Shown here in pieces: positions 21,058 to 31,469 of a DNA stretch of 64,000 nt (its first letter is position 1; every line of letters begins with the position of its first letter). This DNA is from Streptomyces sp. B93 (GTDB taxonomy: Bacteria > Actinomycetota > Actinomycetes > Streptomycetales > Streptomycetaceae). The notes below the pieces were generated by a model. It was given only the letters and a program-made list of their open reading frames with translations. It was not told the origin of the DNA and searched no databases. The translations under genes and the position numbers were made by a program. The stretch spans positions 1 through 64,000 of the forward strand of contig NZ_JAGPXL010000015.1 in NCBI RefSeq assembly GCF_018070565.1. The letters run 5' to 3'.

Positions 21058-24053
21058 CGACCGTCCCCCTTGTTCGTTCCCTGTGGTGCTGTGCCGCTGT
21101 GGGCGTCGTCGCCCGCGGCGTTCTCCTGTCGGCCGCGCTGCCAGCCGCGCTGGAGCGAGGACATACGGCTGCGGACCTCGTCGGCGTCCCGGTCGTCGGA
21201 CGCCGTCCGCTCCTCGGGGCGTGGCCGGGGTTCCTGCTTCAGCTGGGGCGCCAGGCTCGCCTGCCGCACGCGCCGGGGCAGGGGGCCGGTGTCGCCGCCG
21301 GGGCCTTCGGGCTCGGGCCGTCGGTCGGCGCCTCGGGGGTCGGACGGTGCGAGCGCGGCGCGGCGGGCCGGTGTGAGCGCGGCCGGGGTCCTGGGCGGGT
21401 CGCCGGGGTCGTGGGCCGCGGGCTCGGCGGTCCCGGCCCGGGTGGGGTCCGTCGGTGGGGTGCGCCGGTCCAGGCGGTCGGCGGACCGGGCCCGTCGGTC
21501 CGGGCGGTCGGCCTGCGGGACTTGTCCGTCCCTGCGGTCAGACTGCTGGCCCCGTTCGTCCTTGCGGTCCTTGCGGTCCTTGCGGTCCGCCTGGCCGGTG
21601 CGTCGGCCGATGGCGGATGCCCCCCGGCGGCGGGTCGGCAGGGCGGCGGGCCTGTCCGGATCGGGTCGGCCCGGCCCGGGAACCGCCGTGGTGTCCAGGT
21701 CGGCGTCCGTGCGACCGGGGCGTGGCTCGGGCACGGGGCGTCCGTGCGAGCTGACCAGCTTGGGTGTGCGTCGGCGGGGCAGGGGGACCGGGGCGGTGAG
21801 CCGGTCGTCGTCGATGTCCTCCGGGTCGGCGGCATCCGGGTCGGGTCCGCCGGTGCCGAGGTGCGGGTCCTGCTCGGCCCTGCGGCCGGCCGCCGCATGG
21901 TCCGGGCGGGCGGTGGCGCGGCGCGGGCGGAACAGGCCGCCGCGTTCGCTCTCCTCACCGTCGAGGGCGCCGGGGAAGTCGTCGATGGCGTCCAGGTCGA
22001 CGGGGCCCTCCAGCTCGACGGGTCCGTCGAGGAGCGACGCGGGCAGGCCGGGGAGGCGCACCGGGACCTGGGAGAGCGCGGTGCGGCGGCTCTCCTCGAT
22101 CTCGGCCTCGCGGGAGGGCTGCGGCCGGTCGAGGCGGAACCCGATGCCGTTGGTGTCCGGGACGTCGTCCGTCAGCAGCGCGTCGGGGATGAAGACGACG
22201 GCGGTGGTGCCGCCGTACGGGGAGGTTTGCAGCGAGACCCGTACGTTCTGCCGCTGGGCGAGACGGCTGACCACGAAGAGGCCGAGCCGGTCGGTGTCGG
22301 AGAGTTCGAACTCCGGTGTCTCGGCGAGCCGCAGGTTGGCGTCGAGCAGGGCTTCGGCGGTCATGCCGAGGCCCCGGTCGTGGATCTCCAGGGTGAAGCC
22401 GTTGGCGACCCGCTCGCCCAGGACCTGGACGGCGGTGTGCGGCGGCGAGAACACCGTGGCGTTCTCCAGGAGTTCCGCCACGAGATGGGTGAGGTCCGCG
22501 ACGGCCGGACCGGTGACGGCGGTGCGCGGCAGACGGCGGACCTCGATGCGTTCGTAGTCCTCGACCTCGGCGACGGCGGCGCGGACGACGTCCATGAGCT
22601 GGATGGGTTTGCGCCACTGCCGGGACGGGGCGGCGCCGGAGAGGATCACGAGGCCCTCGGCGTGGCGGCGCATCCGGGTGGTGAGGTGGTCGAGGCGGAA
22701 CAGGTCGGCGAGTTCCTCGGGGTCCTCGGTGCGGCGTTCCATGGTGTCGAGGAGGGTGAGCTGCTTGTGCAGGAGGACCTGGTTGCGGCGGGCGAGGTTG
22801 ACGAAGACCTCGGAGACGCCGGAGCGCAGTTCGGCCTGTTTGACGGCCGCCTCGACGGCTGCGCGCTGCAAGGTGTTGAGGGCCTGGCCGACCTCGCCGA
22901 TCTCGTTCCTGTCGTACTCCAGGCGCGGGACCTCGGTCTCCACGTCGACCTGTTCTCCCGCGGAGAGGCGGCGTATGACGCTGGGCAGGCGGACGCCGGA
23001 CGCCTCATGGGCTTCCAGGCGCAGTTGCCGCAGGTCGCGGATGAGGCCGCGGCCGATCCGCGCGGAGACGAGCACGGTCAACAGGAGTGCGACCAGCCCC
23101 AGGGCGCCCGCGAAGACGGCCTGCACGATGACGCCGGTGGCGATGGGGCTGACGCGGTCCTGGTAGCGGTCGCTCGCCTCGTCGTCGAGGGTGCCGAGTC
23201 CGTCGAGGACGTTGCCCGCCGCGGTGTCCCAGCTCTTCGCGGTGACCCCGCTGGGTGTGCCGGGTCCGGCGGCGATCGCGGCCTGTTCGGCGACGCGCAG
23301 CGGGGCGGTGTCGGCGTTCTTCCAGAACCGTTCGTAGCGCTGGCGTTCCGAGGAGGGCAGCAGCGGCAGGTTGGTGTCGTACAGCAGGGTGCGCTGGGCG
23401 GCGAGATCGGAGATGTTGCGGATCTCGGCGCGGGAGAGTTCGCCGACGATCAGGGCGGAGCCGAGGAGGGCGTCCTCGCGGGAGAGGAGTTCGCGCGCGC
23501 GGGCGACATTGACGAGTGCGCGGTACTGCTTGTCCAGTTCGACGTCGTCGACGGCGTGGAGGTTGGCGAGCAGTACGTAGCAGGGGTCGACCAGGAGGTT
23601 GTACTGGTCGAAGGCCTGGGAGCGGTTGATCGTCCCGTCCTCGACGCTGCGGCGCAGGGAGTCGATGCCGTCGAAGGCCTCCAGTACGGCGGTCAGCCGC
23701 TCGGCGCTGCCGGGTCCCAGCGCGTCGCGCACATCGGGGTCGGCGGCGTTCCGCCTGATCTCGGCGATGGCCCGGTCGGAGGCGGTGCGGCTGCGTTTCA
23801 GCGCGGCGAGGCCGTCGGAGGCGCGCGGGTCGGCGAGGTGGGCGAGGGTCTGGCGGCGTTCCTGCTGGAGGACCCGGACGGTGTCCTCGGTGGGGTAGCC
23901 GACCTCCTCGATGAGGGACGACACGGTGAACAGCCGGCCCGCCTCACGTCCCGTCAGTACCGTGGCGAAGGCCCAGATCGCGGTCAGGGACACCAGCGGC
24001 ACGAGAAGCAGCGCCACGATCTTCCGGCGGATGGACTTCCCGCGAAAGCGCAT
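21054..24053 (-). CDS. cvnA: Conservon sensor-histidine-kinase-like protein CvnA
   Basis: 999 residues, membrane-bound. Helix 1 at about 11-33, an extracytoplasmic nitrate/nitrite-sensing-type helical domain, helix 2 at about 305-331, a HAMP segment, then a GHKL ATPase domain with N-box ELLENATVFSPP near 526 and G-box DRGLGM. The usual phospho-acceptor H-box is not recognisable, as in other CvnA proteins, so it may signal through CvnB-C-D rather than a response regulator. The last 350 residues are disordered and rich in Pro, Asp and Arg. Start ATG at 24053 after GGGGGAGTCC; an upstream extension to 24263 looks non-coding. Confidence 0.9.
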   Translation of the reverse strand: MRFRGKSIRRKIVALLLVPLVSLTAIWAFATVLTGREAGRLFTVSSLIEEVGYPTEDTVRVLQQERRQTLAHLADPRASDGLAALKRSRTASDRAIAEIRRNAADPDVRDALGPGSAERLTAVLEAFDGIDSLRRSVEDGTINRSQAFDQYNLLVDPCYVLLANLHAVDDVELDKQYRALVNVARARELLSREDALLGSALIVGELSRAEIRNISDLAAQRTLLYDTNLPLLPSSERQRYERFWKNADTAPLRVAEQAAIAAGPGTPSGVTAKSWDTAAGNVLDGLGTLDDEASDRYQDRVSPIATGVIVQAVFAGALGLVALLLTVLVSARIGRGLIRDLRQLRLEAHEASGVRLPSVIRRLSAGEQVDVETEVPRLEYDRNEIGEVGQALNTLQRAAVEAAVKQAELRSGVSEVFVNLARRNQVLLHKQLTLLDTMERRTEDPEELADLFRLDHLTTRMRRHAEGLVILSGAAPSRQWRKPIQLMDVVRAAVAEVEDYERIEVRRLPRTAVTGPAVADLTHLVAELLENATVFSPPHTAVQVLGERVANGFTLEIHDRGLGMTAEALLDANLRLAETPEFELSDTDRLGLFVVSRLAQRQNVRVSLQTSPYGGTTAVVFIPDALLTDDVPDTNGIGFRLDRPQPSREAEIEESRRTALSQVPVRLPGLPASLLDGPVELEGPVDLDAIDDFPGALDGEESERGGLFRPRRATARPDHAAAGRRAEQDPHLGTGGPDPDAADPEDIDDDRLTAPVPLPRRRTPKLVSSHGRPVPEPRPGRTDADLDTTAVPGPGRPDPDRPAALPTRRRGASAIGRRTGQADRKDRKDRKDERGQQSDRRDGQVPQADRPDRRARSADRLDRRTPPTDPTRAGTAEPAAHDPGDPPRTPAALTPARRAALAPSDPRGADRRPEPEGPGGDTGPLPRRVRQASLAPQLKQEPRPRPEERTASDDRDADEVRSRMSSLQRGWQRGRQENAAGDDAHSGTAPQGTNKGDGR

Positions 24054-24472
24054 GGACTCCCCCAGCTCGACCCCCCACCGGCAGGGGGTGCGCATGTGCG
24101 TCAACAAACGGCGCGAGCCTACTACCGACGCACAGGGAACTCGAAGAGTCTTCCGGAGGGCGAACTTCCGCACGGGAGCCGAGAGATGTGGAGTTGTCCG
24201 GCCATTGCGGGAGATTGTGTCCCGCACGACACCCCAGGCCACAGGGGGCCATGGCGGTTGCACACATGGGGATTTGGCCAGAATTTTTCGGTGCCCGGGA
24301 ATCTTCGCGGTGCGCCGTTCGTCCTTCTGTACAGGAAATGGGGGCGGAATCGGCCACAGGAGCCGCGTCCTGCAACCAGGCGGCGTAAATCAGCGCAAGC
24401 CGGGCAGCCAAGGGGAGTCGGGTCTTCGGACCGGGGCGAGCGGCCTGCTTGGCGGTGGGGAGTGACACGGTG
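24054..24472. other. Divergent intergenic region, cvnA / small membrane protein
   Basis: About 420 bases between oppositely oriented genes. It is less GC-rich than its surroundings (for example GGGATTTGGCCAGAATTTTT near 24271) and should hold promoters for both sides. I find no convincing gene and no clear inverted repeat that would mark a specific regulator. Confidence 0.4.
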
Positions 24473-24979
24473 ATGGGCACGGCGGAGCGGTACGAGGCAC
24501 CCGAGCAGGACGTGACGGGGCGAGCGCCGGTGGGGCAGGGGGCCGGGGCGCCGGAGCGTGACATGCCGGCGGTCCGGGAGCAGCCGCACTACCGGCCGTT
24601 GTGGATCGAGGAGCCCGCGCGGCGCCGTCGGCTGCCCGACCCGGTGCGTACTGCGGCGGTGCGGGCGGTGCTGATCGTCGCGGTGACGCTGGTGCAGGCG
24701 GTGGTGGCGTTCCTGTGCACCCTGGCCGGGTCGTGGCTGGCGTTCCCCATGGTCCTCAGCAGCGTGGCGAGCACGGTGGTGGCGACCTGGGGCGTCCTGG
24801 ACGTGTGGGTGACCCGTCAGGTGTGGAAGCAGCGCAACGGTGTGGTGTCGACGCCCAGCAGCACGGCGCGGGCGCTGCGGCGCGAGCGGCGCCGGGTCCG
24901 GCGACAGGCGAAGGCCGCCGGTCGCGGCCAGAAGGGGATACGGCAGCCTGGAGGGGCCGGGCGCCTGTCTCACCCCTGA
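24473..24979 (+). CDS. Small two-helix membrane protein
   Basis: About 168 residues. A charged N-terminal tail of about 55 residues, two membrane helices (about 55-77 and 84-106, the second with VLSSVASTVVATWGVLDVW), and a very basic C-terminal tail (ALRRERRRVRRQAKAAGRG). I do not recognise a family. Possible starts are ATG 24473, GTG 24470 (7 bases after GGGGAG) and TTG 24449. It is divergent from the conservon and may be membrane-associated with no known function. Confidence 0.65.
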   Translation: MGTAERYEAPEQDVTGRAPVGQGAGAPERDMPAVREQPHYRPLWIEEPARRRRLPDPVRTAAVRAVLIVAVTLVQAVVAFLCTLAGSWLAFPMVLSSVASTVVATWGVLDVWVTRQVWKQRNGVVSTPSSTARALRRERRRVRRQAKAAGRGQKGIRQPGGAGRLSHP

Positions 24980-25688
24980 CGGCACGTGGCCTTGCGGACT
25001 CCCCGAGGGTCGTGGCCTTTCGGGGTCTCCGAGGGCGCGCGGGCCGTCAGGCCCTCCAGGCTCGTGGACCGTCCGGTCCCGGAGGAGGCATGAGCCGTCC
25101 GGTTCCCAGGGGTTCGTAGGGGGTTCGCAGGGCGCCCGCCCAGGTGCGCATCCTTTCTCTCACCGGCCCCTGAAACGGTCGGCGTTCCTCGGAAGGCCGA
25201 CGCCATCCGGCCTTCCCCGGGCGTGAGTTCACGCCGGCCCGAGTGAACGGCCGCGAGCGGTCAACGGTGAGGACCGCGGCGATTCGACCGTTGCGTTCGT
25301 ACGGGTCCCCTCGGCCATGAGGACGGTGCCACCGTCCCTGCGGGCCGCGGACGGCTGCGCGGGCTTCCGGATTTCGTCGACCTCATGCCCGATCAGGTCA
25401 CCCTGCGCCGGATGTTCCCGCTCCCCGCAGACCGCACGATCGTCGCCCGCGACGGCGGGGTGCTGGTACCCGGTGAGCGTCACCCCGGCGTCTTTCACGC
25501 GTGGCTGCTCGGGGCAGCTCCATGCCGAGGGGAACTGACGCATTGTGATGCGCGTCACATCTGAAAATACTCTCGAATGAGTTCCCGACATTCGGGCAGG
25601 CGCCCCGCCCCATGTCCTGTCAACAACCTGACTGGTCATGGGAGAGCCGGGAAGGCATCCGGCGCGCACGACAAGGAGCAGAGACCTC
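24980..25688. other. Long non-coding region upstream of the choline/betaine operon
   Basis: About 710 bases. ORFs of 60-150 residues occur on both strands but none has both a ribosome site and recognisable protein features. Two near-identical CCGTCCGGT(C/T)CC segments lie near 25070 and 25097. A perfect Crp-type palindrome lies at 25544-25559. The rest shows nothing I can name. Confidence 0.4.
25544..25559. promoter_or_regulatory. Crp-type palindrome (TGTGA-n6-TCACA)
   Basis: TGTGATGCGCGTCACA is an exact TGTGA-n6-TCACA palindrome, the classical CRP/FNR-superfamily site, and it contains the GTG-n6-CAC core reported for Streptomyces Crp. It ends 129 bases before the start of the choline oxidase-like gene, a plausible position for control of the operon. 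Binding by Crp here is an inference. Confidence 0.65.
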
Positions 25689-27241
25689 ATGCCCGAGCAG
25701 GACGAGCAGGAGACGTACGACTACGTGGTGGTCGGCGGCGGCACGGCGGGATCCGTCGTCGCCGCGCGCCTCACCGAGGACCCGGGGGTGAGCGTCGCCG
25801 TCATCGAGGGCGGCCCGTCCGACGTGGACCGACCGGAGGTGCTGACGCTGCGCCGCTGGCTCGGCCTGCTCGGCGGCGAACTCGACTACGACTATCCAAC
25901 CACCGAACAGCCGCGCGGCAACAGCCACATCCGGCACAGCCGCGCGCGCGTCCTCGGCGGGTGTTCCTCCCACAACACCCTGATCAGCTTCAAGCCGCTG
26001 CCCTCCGACTGGGCGGAGTGGGTCGATGCGGGCGCCGAGGGCTGGGACGCGGCGGCCATGGACCCGTACTACGACCGGCTGCTGAACAACATCGTCCCGG
26101 TGGACGAGAAGGACCGCAACGCCATCGCCCGGGACTTCGTCGACGCCGCCCAGCGGGCCACCGGCGTGCCCCGGGTGGAGGGCTTCAACAAGAAGCCGTT
26201 CACCGAGGGCGTCGGCTTCTTCGACCTCGCCTACCACCCCGAGGACAACAAGCGTTCCTCGGCGTCGGTGGCGTATCTGCACCCGGTGATGGACGCCCGC
26301 CCCAACCTGACGATCCTGCTGGAGACCTGGGCGTACCGGCTGGAGCTGGACGGGGAGCGGGTCACGGGGGTCCGGGTGCGCACCGCGGACGGTGTGGAGA
26401 GGACCGTCACCGCGGCGCGTGAAGTGGTGCTCTGCGCGGGCGCGGTGGACACCCCGCGGCTGCTGCTGCTCTCCGGCATCGGCCCCAAGGACGACCTGAC
26501 CGGCCTTGGCATCCCCGCGGTGCACGACCTGCCGGGCGTGGGTGAGCACCTGCTCGACCATCCGGAGTCGGTGATCGTCTGGGAGACCCACGGGCCCATC
26601 CCGGAGAACTCCGCGATGGACTCCGACGCCGGTCTGTTCGTCCGCCGGGACCCCGAATCACCGGGCCCGGACCTGATGTTCCACTTCTACCAGATCCCGT
26701 TCACCGACAACCCGGAGCGGATCGGCTACGAGAAGCCGCCGTACGGCGTCTCGATGACCCCCAACATCCCCAAGCCCCGCAGCCGCGGCCGTCTGTACCT
26801 GACCAGCGCCGACCCCGAAGTGAAACCCGCGCTGGACTTCCGCTACTTCACCGACGAGGACGACCACGACGGCCGCACGCTCGTCGACGGCATCCGCATC
26901 GCCCGCGAGATAGCCAGGACCGAACCGCTGGCGAACTGGCTCAAGCGCGAGGTCTGCCCCGGCCCCGACGTCACCGGTGACGAGGAACTGAGCGAGTACG
27001 CCCGCAAGGTCGCGCACACCGTCTACCACCCCGCCGGAACCTGCCGGATCGGCGCTCCCGACGATCCGAACGCCGTGGTCGGCCCCGACCTGCGGGTGCA
27101 CGGACTGCGCGGGGTACGGATCGCGGACGCCTCCGTCTTCCCCACCATCCCCGCCGTCAACCCGATGATCGGGGTCCTCATGGTCGGCGAGAAGTGCGCC
27201 GACCTGCTCACTCGGCCGACGAACCCCGGAGTCGATGCCTG

Positions 27242-27242
<1 letters not shown>
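25689..27242 (+). CDS. GMC flavoprotein oxidoreductase, choline oxidase/dehydrogenase type
   Basis: 517 residues, cytoplasmic. Oxidises choline to betaine aldehyde, the first step of glycine betaine synthesis. FAD-binding VVVGGGTAGSVVAARL opens the protein. It resembles Arthrobacter choline oxidase: His95 in GGCSSHNT matches the histidine that carries covalent FAD, DHPESVI keeps the choline-binding Glu, and MFHFYQ, VYHPAGT and IPAVNPMIG keep the active-site His, His and Asn. Start ATG at 25689 after AAGGAG. The stop overlaps the ABC ATPase start. With betB downstream, choline to glycine betaine conversion is complete. Whether it uses oxygen or another acceptor is open. Confidence 0.88.
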
Positions 27243-28330
<1,088 letters not shown>

Positions 28331-28332
28331 CG

Positions 28333-30372
28333 ATGAGCACCCTCACCCCCGAGAAGCCAGCCCCGCAGAAGACGGGTTCACCACCGGGCAGGGACCAGCG
28401 CGTCGCCACCCGCTCCTTCCTCGCGCGCCGTCTGTCGGTGCTGCGGCCGTCCACACGGCGGCTGGGAGTGCTGGGCGTGGCGGCCGTGCTGCTCGTGCCG
28501 TTCGCCGCCGCGCTCTGGGGCAGCGGAGCCTGGCCCGCCGACCTGACGGTCGATGTGAAGGGCCCGCTCGACGACGCCTACGACTGGGTCCTGGACAACC
28601 GCGACACCAGCCCGGTGTTCCTCTACTTCCTGCTGCACCTGAGCAACTGGGCCGAGGACTCGGTGGCCTGGGTGACCGACTTCCTGCTGAACCTCGGCTG
28701 GTTCGCGGTGACCGCCGCCGCGGTGCTGACGGCCTGGCGGGTCGGCGGGCCGGGACGGCGGGGCCTGCGGACCGCGGGCACGGCGCTGGGCACCTTCGTG
28801 GTGTGCGGGCTGCTGGGCATGTGGGAAGCCACCATGGAGACGCTCGCGCTGATGGCGGTGGCCGTGCTGGTCTCCGCCCTGGTGGGCGGCCTGCTCGGGC
28901 TCGGCGCGGGCCTGTCGGACCGGTTCGAACGCATCCTGCGCCCGGTCCTCGACACCATGCAGATCATGCCCGCGTTCGCGTATCTGCTGCCGCTGGTGCT
29001 GGTCTTCGACATCGGTGTGCCGTCCGCGCTGATCGCCACCGTCGTCTACGCGGCCCCGCCGATGGCCCGGCTCACCTCGCTCGGTCTGCGCGGCGCCGAC
29101 CCGGCGGTGATGGAGGCGTCGGCGTCGCTCGGCGCGACGCCCGTGCAGCGACTGCTGACCGCACGGCTGCCGCTGGCCCGCAAGGAGATCCTGCTGGGCC
29201 TCAACCAGACCATCATGATGGCGCTGTCCATGGTCACCATCGCCTCGGTGATCGGGGCGGGCGGCCTCGGCGAGGAGGTCTTCCGCGCGCTGTCCACGGT
29301 CGACGTGGGACAGGCGCTCGCCGCCGGCATCCCGATCGTGCTGCTCGCGGTCTGGCTGGACCGCACCACCGCCGCAGCCGGCGACCGGCTCGGCGAGGGC
29401 GGCGCCGGCACCGGGGCCGCCTGGCTGCACGGCTGGCGGGCCTGGGCCCTGGTGGCGGGCGCGTTCGCCGCGCTGCTCGCGGTCGGCAAGGCCGCGACGC
29501 CGAGCGAGTGGTCCGACGACTGGACCGTCGGCATCGCCCGGCCCGTCAACGACGCCGTCGGCTGGTTCACCCGCAACCTCGCCGAGGGCGTGCCCGTCCT
29601 CGGCGGCACCCGCACCTGGGCGGACGGTTTCACCACCGGCGTCCTCAATCCGCTGCGGGACACCCTGACGGCCACCCCGTGGTGGCTGCTGGTGCTGCTC
29701 GCCGCCGCGCTCGCGCTGCTGGCCGGGGGCTGGGGCGCCATGTGCACGGCCGGGCTGTCGATGGCGGCCGTCGGTGCCATCGGTGTGTGGGACCACTCCC
29801 TGGACACCCTCTCGCAGGCGATCGCCGCGGTGGTCCTCACCCTGCTCGCCGGGTTCGTGATCGGCGTGGCCGCCGCCCGGGTGCCCCTGCTGGAGCGGCT
29901 GTTGCGTCCGGTCCTGGACACCATGCAGACGCTGCCCCAGTTCATCTATCTCATCCCGGTGGTCGCCCTGTTCAACGTGGGCCGGGCCGCCGCCGTCGCC
30001 GCCGCCGTCCTGTACGCGCTGCCCGCGGTGGTCCGTATCACCGTCCAGGGTCTGCGCTCGGTGGACGCCGCCGCGCTGGAGGCCGCCCGCTCCATGGGCG
30101 CGGGCACCTGGCAGCAGATCCGCCAGGTGCAGCTGCCGCTGGCCCGCCCGGCCCTGATGCTCGCCCTCAACCAGGGCGTGGTCCTGGTCCTCGCCATGGT
30201 CATCGTCGGCGGGTTCGTCGGTTCCGGCGCGCTCGGTTACGACGTCGTCTACGGCCTCCAGAAGAGCGAACTCGGCGTCGGTCTGACTGCGGGCGTCGCC
30301 ATCGTCCTCCTCGGTCTCGTGCTCGACCGGACCACTCAGCGCCGTACGGACGACCGGTCGCTCACCCACTGA
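28333..30372 (+). CDS. Glycine betaine/choline ABC transporter, tandem double permease
   Basis: 679 residues, twice the usual ProW length. Two complete permease modules lie in one chain: the first has LDTMQIMPAFAYLLPLV then EAA loop MEASASLGATPVQRLLTARLPLA, the second LDTMQTLPQFIYLIPVV then LEAARSMGAGTWQQIRQVQLPLA. Each is preceded by a long hydrophilic stretch and extra helices. A single polypeptide can therefore form the whole membrane channel where others need a homodimer. Position between the ATPase and binding-protein genes supports osmoprotectant import. Confidence 0.92.
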   Translation: MSTLTPEKPAPQKTGSPPGRDQRVATRSFLARRLSVLRPSTRRLGVLGVAAVLLVPFAAALWGSGAWPADLTVDVKGPLDDAYDWVLDNRDTSPVFLYFLLHLSNWAEDSVAWVTDFLLNLGWFAVTAAAVLTAWRVGGPGRRGLRTAGTALGTFVVCGLLGMWEATMETLALMAVAVLVSALVGGLLGLGAGLSDRFERILRPVLDTMQIMPAFAYLLPLVLVFDIGVPSALIATVVYAAPPMARLTSLGLRGADPAVMEASASLGATPVQRLLTARLPLARKEILLGLNQTIMMALSMVTIASVIGAGGLGEEVFRALSTVDVGQALAAGIPIVLLAVWLDRTTAAAGDRLGEGGAGTGAAWLHGWRAWALVAGAFAALLAVGKAATPSEWSDDWTVGIARPVNDAVGWFTRNLAEGVPVLGGTRTWADGFTTGVLNPLRDTLTATPWWLLVLLAAALALLAGGWGAMCTAGLSMAAVGAIGVWDHSLDTLSQAIAAVVLTLLAGFVIGVAAARVPLLERLLRPVLDTMQTLPQFIYLIPVVALFNVGRAAAVAAAVLYALPAVVRITVQGLRSVDAAALEAARSMGAGTWQQIRQVQLPLARPALMLALNQGVVLVLAMVIVGGFVGSGALGYDVVYGLQKSELGVGLTAGVAIVLLGLVLDRTTQRRTDDRSLTH

Positions 30373-30423
30373 CCCCGCCCGCTCGCGATATCCCGCCCGA
30401 CAGAAACGAAAGACACCTCTCCC

Positions 30424-31377
30424 ATGATGAACAGAACCCATGCCCGCCGTGCCGCCGCCGCCGTCACCACCACGCTCGTCCTCACCACGCTGAGCGCCTG
30501 CGGCGCCGCCGACACCTCCTCCTCCAGCAGCTCCGACAGCGTCACCATCGCCGTGCCCTCCTGGGTCGGCGCGGAGGCCAACGCGGCGGTCGCCAAGTAC
30601 GTGATGGAGAAGGAGCTGGACGTCAAGGTCAAGACGACCCAGCTGGACGAGTCGGTCGCGATCGACGGCCTCAACAGCGGCAAGGTCGACGCCGTACTGG
30701 AGGACTGGGGCGGCGCGCCGAAGAAGATAGAACAGTACGTCGAGCAGAAGAAGACCGTCGTCGCGGGCGGTGACCTCGGTGTCGTCGGGCACATCGGCTG
30801 GTTCGTGCCGAAGTACCTGGTGGACGAGCACCCGGACATCACCGACTGGAAGAACCTCAACAAGTACAAGGACCTCTTCAAGACCGCTGAGAGCGGCGAC
30901 AAGGGCCAGCTGCTGGAAGGTTCGCCGTCGTACACGACGAACGACGACGCGATCATCAAGAACCTGAAGCTGGACTTCAAGACGGTCTACGCGGGCTCCG
31001 AGGCGGCGCAGATCACCCAGATGAAGGAGAACTACGCCGCCAAGAAGCCGTTCATCGGCTACTGGTGGACGCCGCAGTGGCTCAACGCCCAGATGGAGCT
31101 GGTGGAGGTGAAGCTGCCCGAGTACGAGGAGGGCTGCGACGCCGACCCGGAGAAGGTGGCCTGCGGGTACGCCAACACCCCGCTCCAGAAGTACTTCAAC
31201 GCCGACTTCGCCAAGGACGGCGGTGACGCGGCCACGTTCCTGAAGAACTTCAAGTGGACCGCCGACCAGCAGAACGAGGTCGCCGCGATGATCGCCGACG
31301 AGAAGATGAGCGCGGACGCCGCCGCGGAGAAGTGGGTCGAGGCCAACCCGGACGTGGTCAAGGCCTGGCTTCCGTAG
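30424..31377 (+). CDS. Glycine betaine/choline-binding lipoprotein (OpuAC family)
   Basis: 317 residues. Lipoprotein signal with lipobox LSAC (Cys near residue 28), so the mature protein is anchored outside the membrane. The OpuAC-type fold follows: VTIAVPSWVGAEANAAVAKYVME, VDAVLEDWGG, and the aromatic site GYWWTPQWLN, which can form the cage that binds quaternary amines. It delivers substrate to the ABC transporter encoded just upstream. ATG at 30424 or 30427. Confidence 0.92.
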   Translation: MMNRTHARRAAAAVTTTLVLTTLSACGAADTSSSSSSDSVTIAVPSWVGAEANAAVAKYVMEKELDVKVKTTQLDESVAIDGLNSGKVDAVLEDWGGAPKKIEQYVEQKKTVVAGGDLGVVGHIGWFVPKYLVDEHPDITDWKNLNKYKDLFKTAESGDKGQLLEGSPSYTTNDDAIIKNLKLDFKTVYAGSEAAQITQMKENYAAKKPFIGYWWTPQWLNAQMELVEVKLPEYEEGCDADPEKVACGYANTPLQKYFNADFAKDGGDAATFLKNFKWTADQQNEVAAMIADEKMSADAAAEKWVEANPDVVKAWLP

Positions 31378-31469
31378 CCGAGAGCACCGCAAGCGGCCGT
31401 CCGGGCACCGACCCTGCCGCGTCGGCGCCCGGGCGGCCCCCTGTCACGAGCACCTGAAAGAGGCACACG

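Noticed and set aside
25229..25690. 153-codon frame on the minus strand before the choline operon
   Set aside because: No ribosome site, no recognisable fold, and it would cover the Crp-type palindrome and the promoter region.
28378..31392. Open frame of 1004 codons on the minus strand
   Set aside because: Antisense to the permease and binding-protein genes, which carry clear motifs; the translation is His/Arg/Gly-rich and meaningless.
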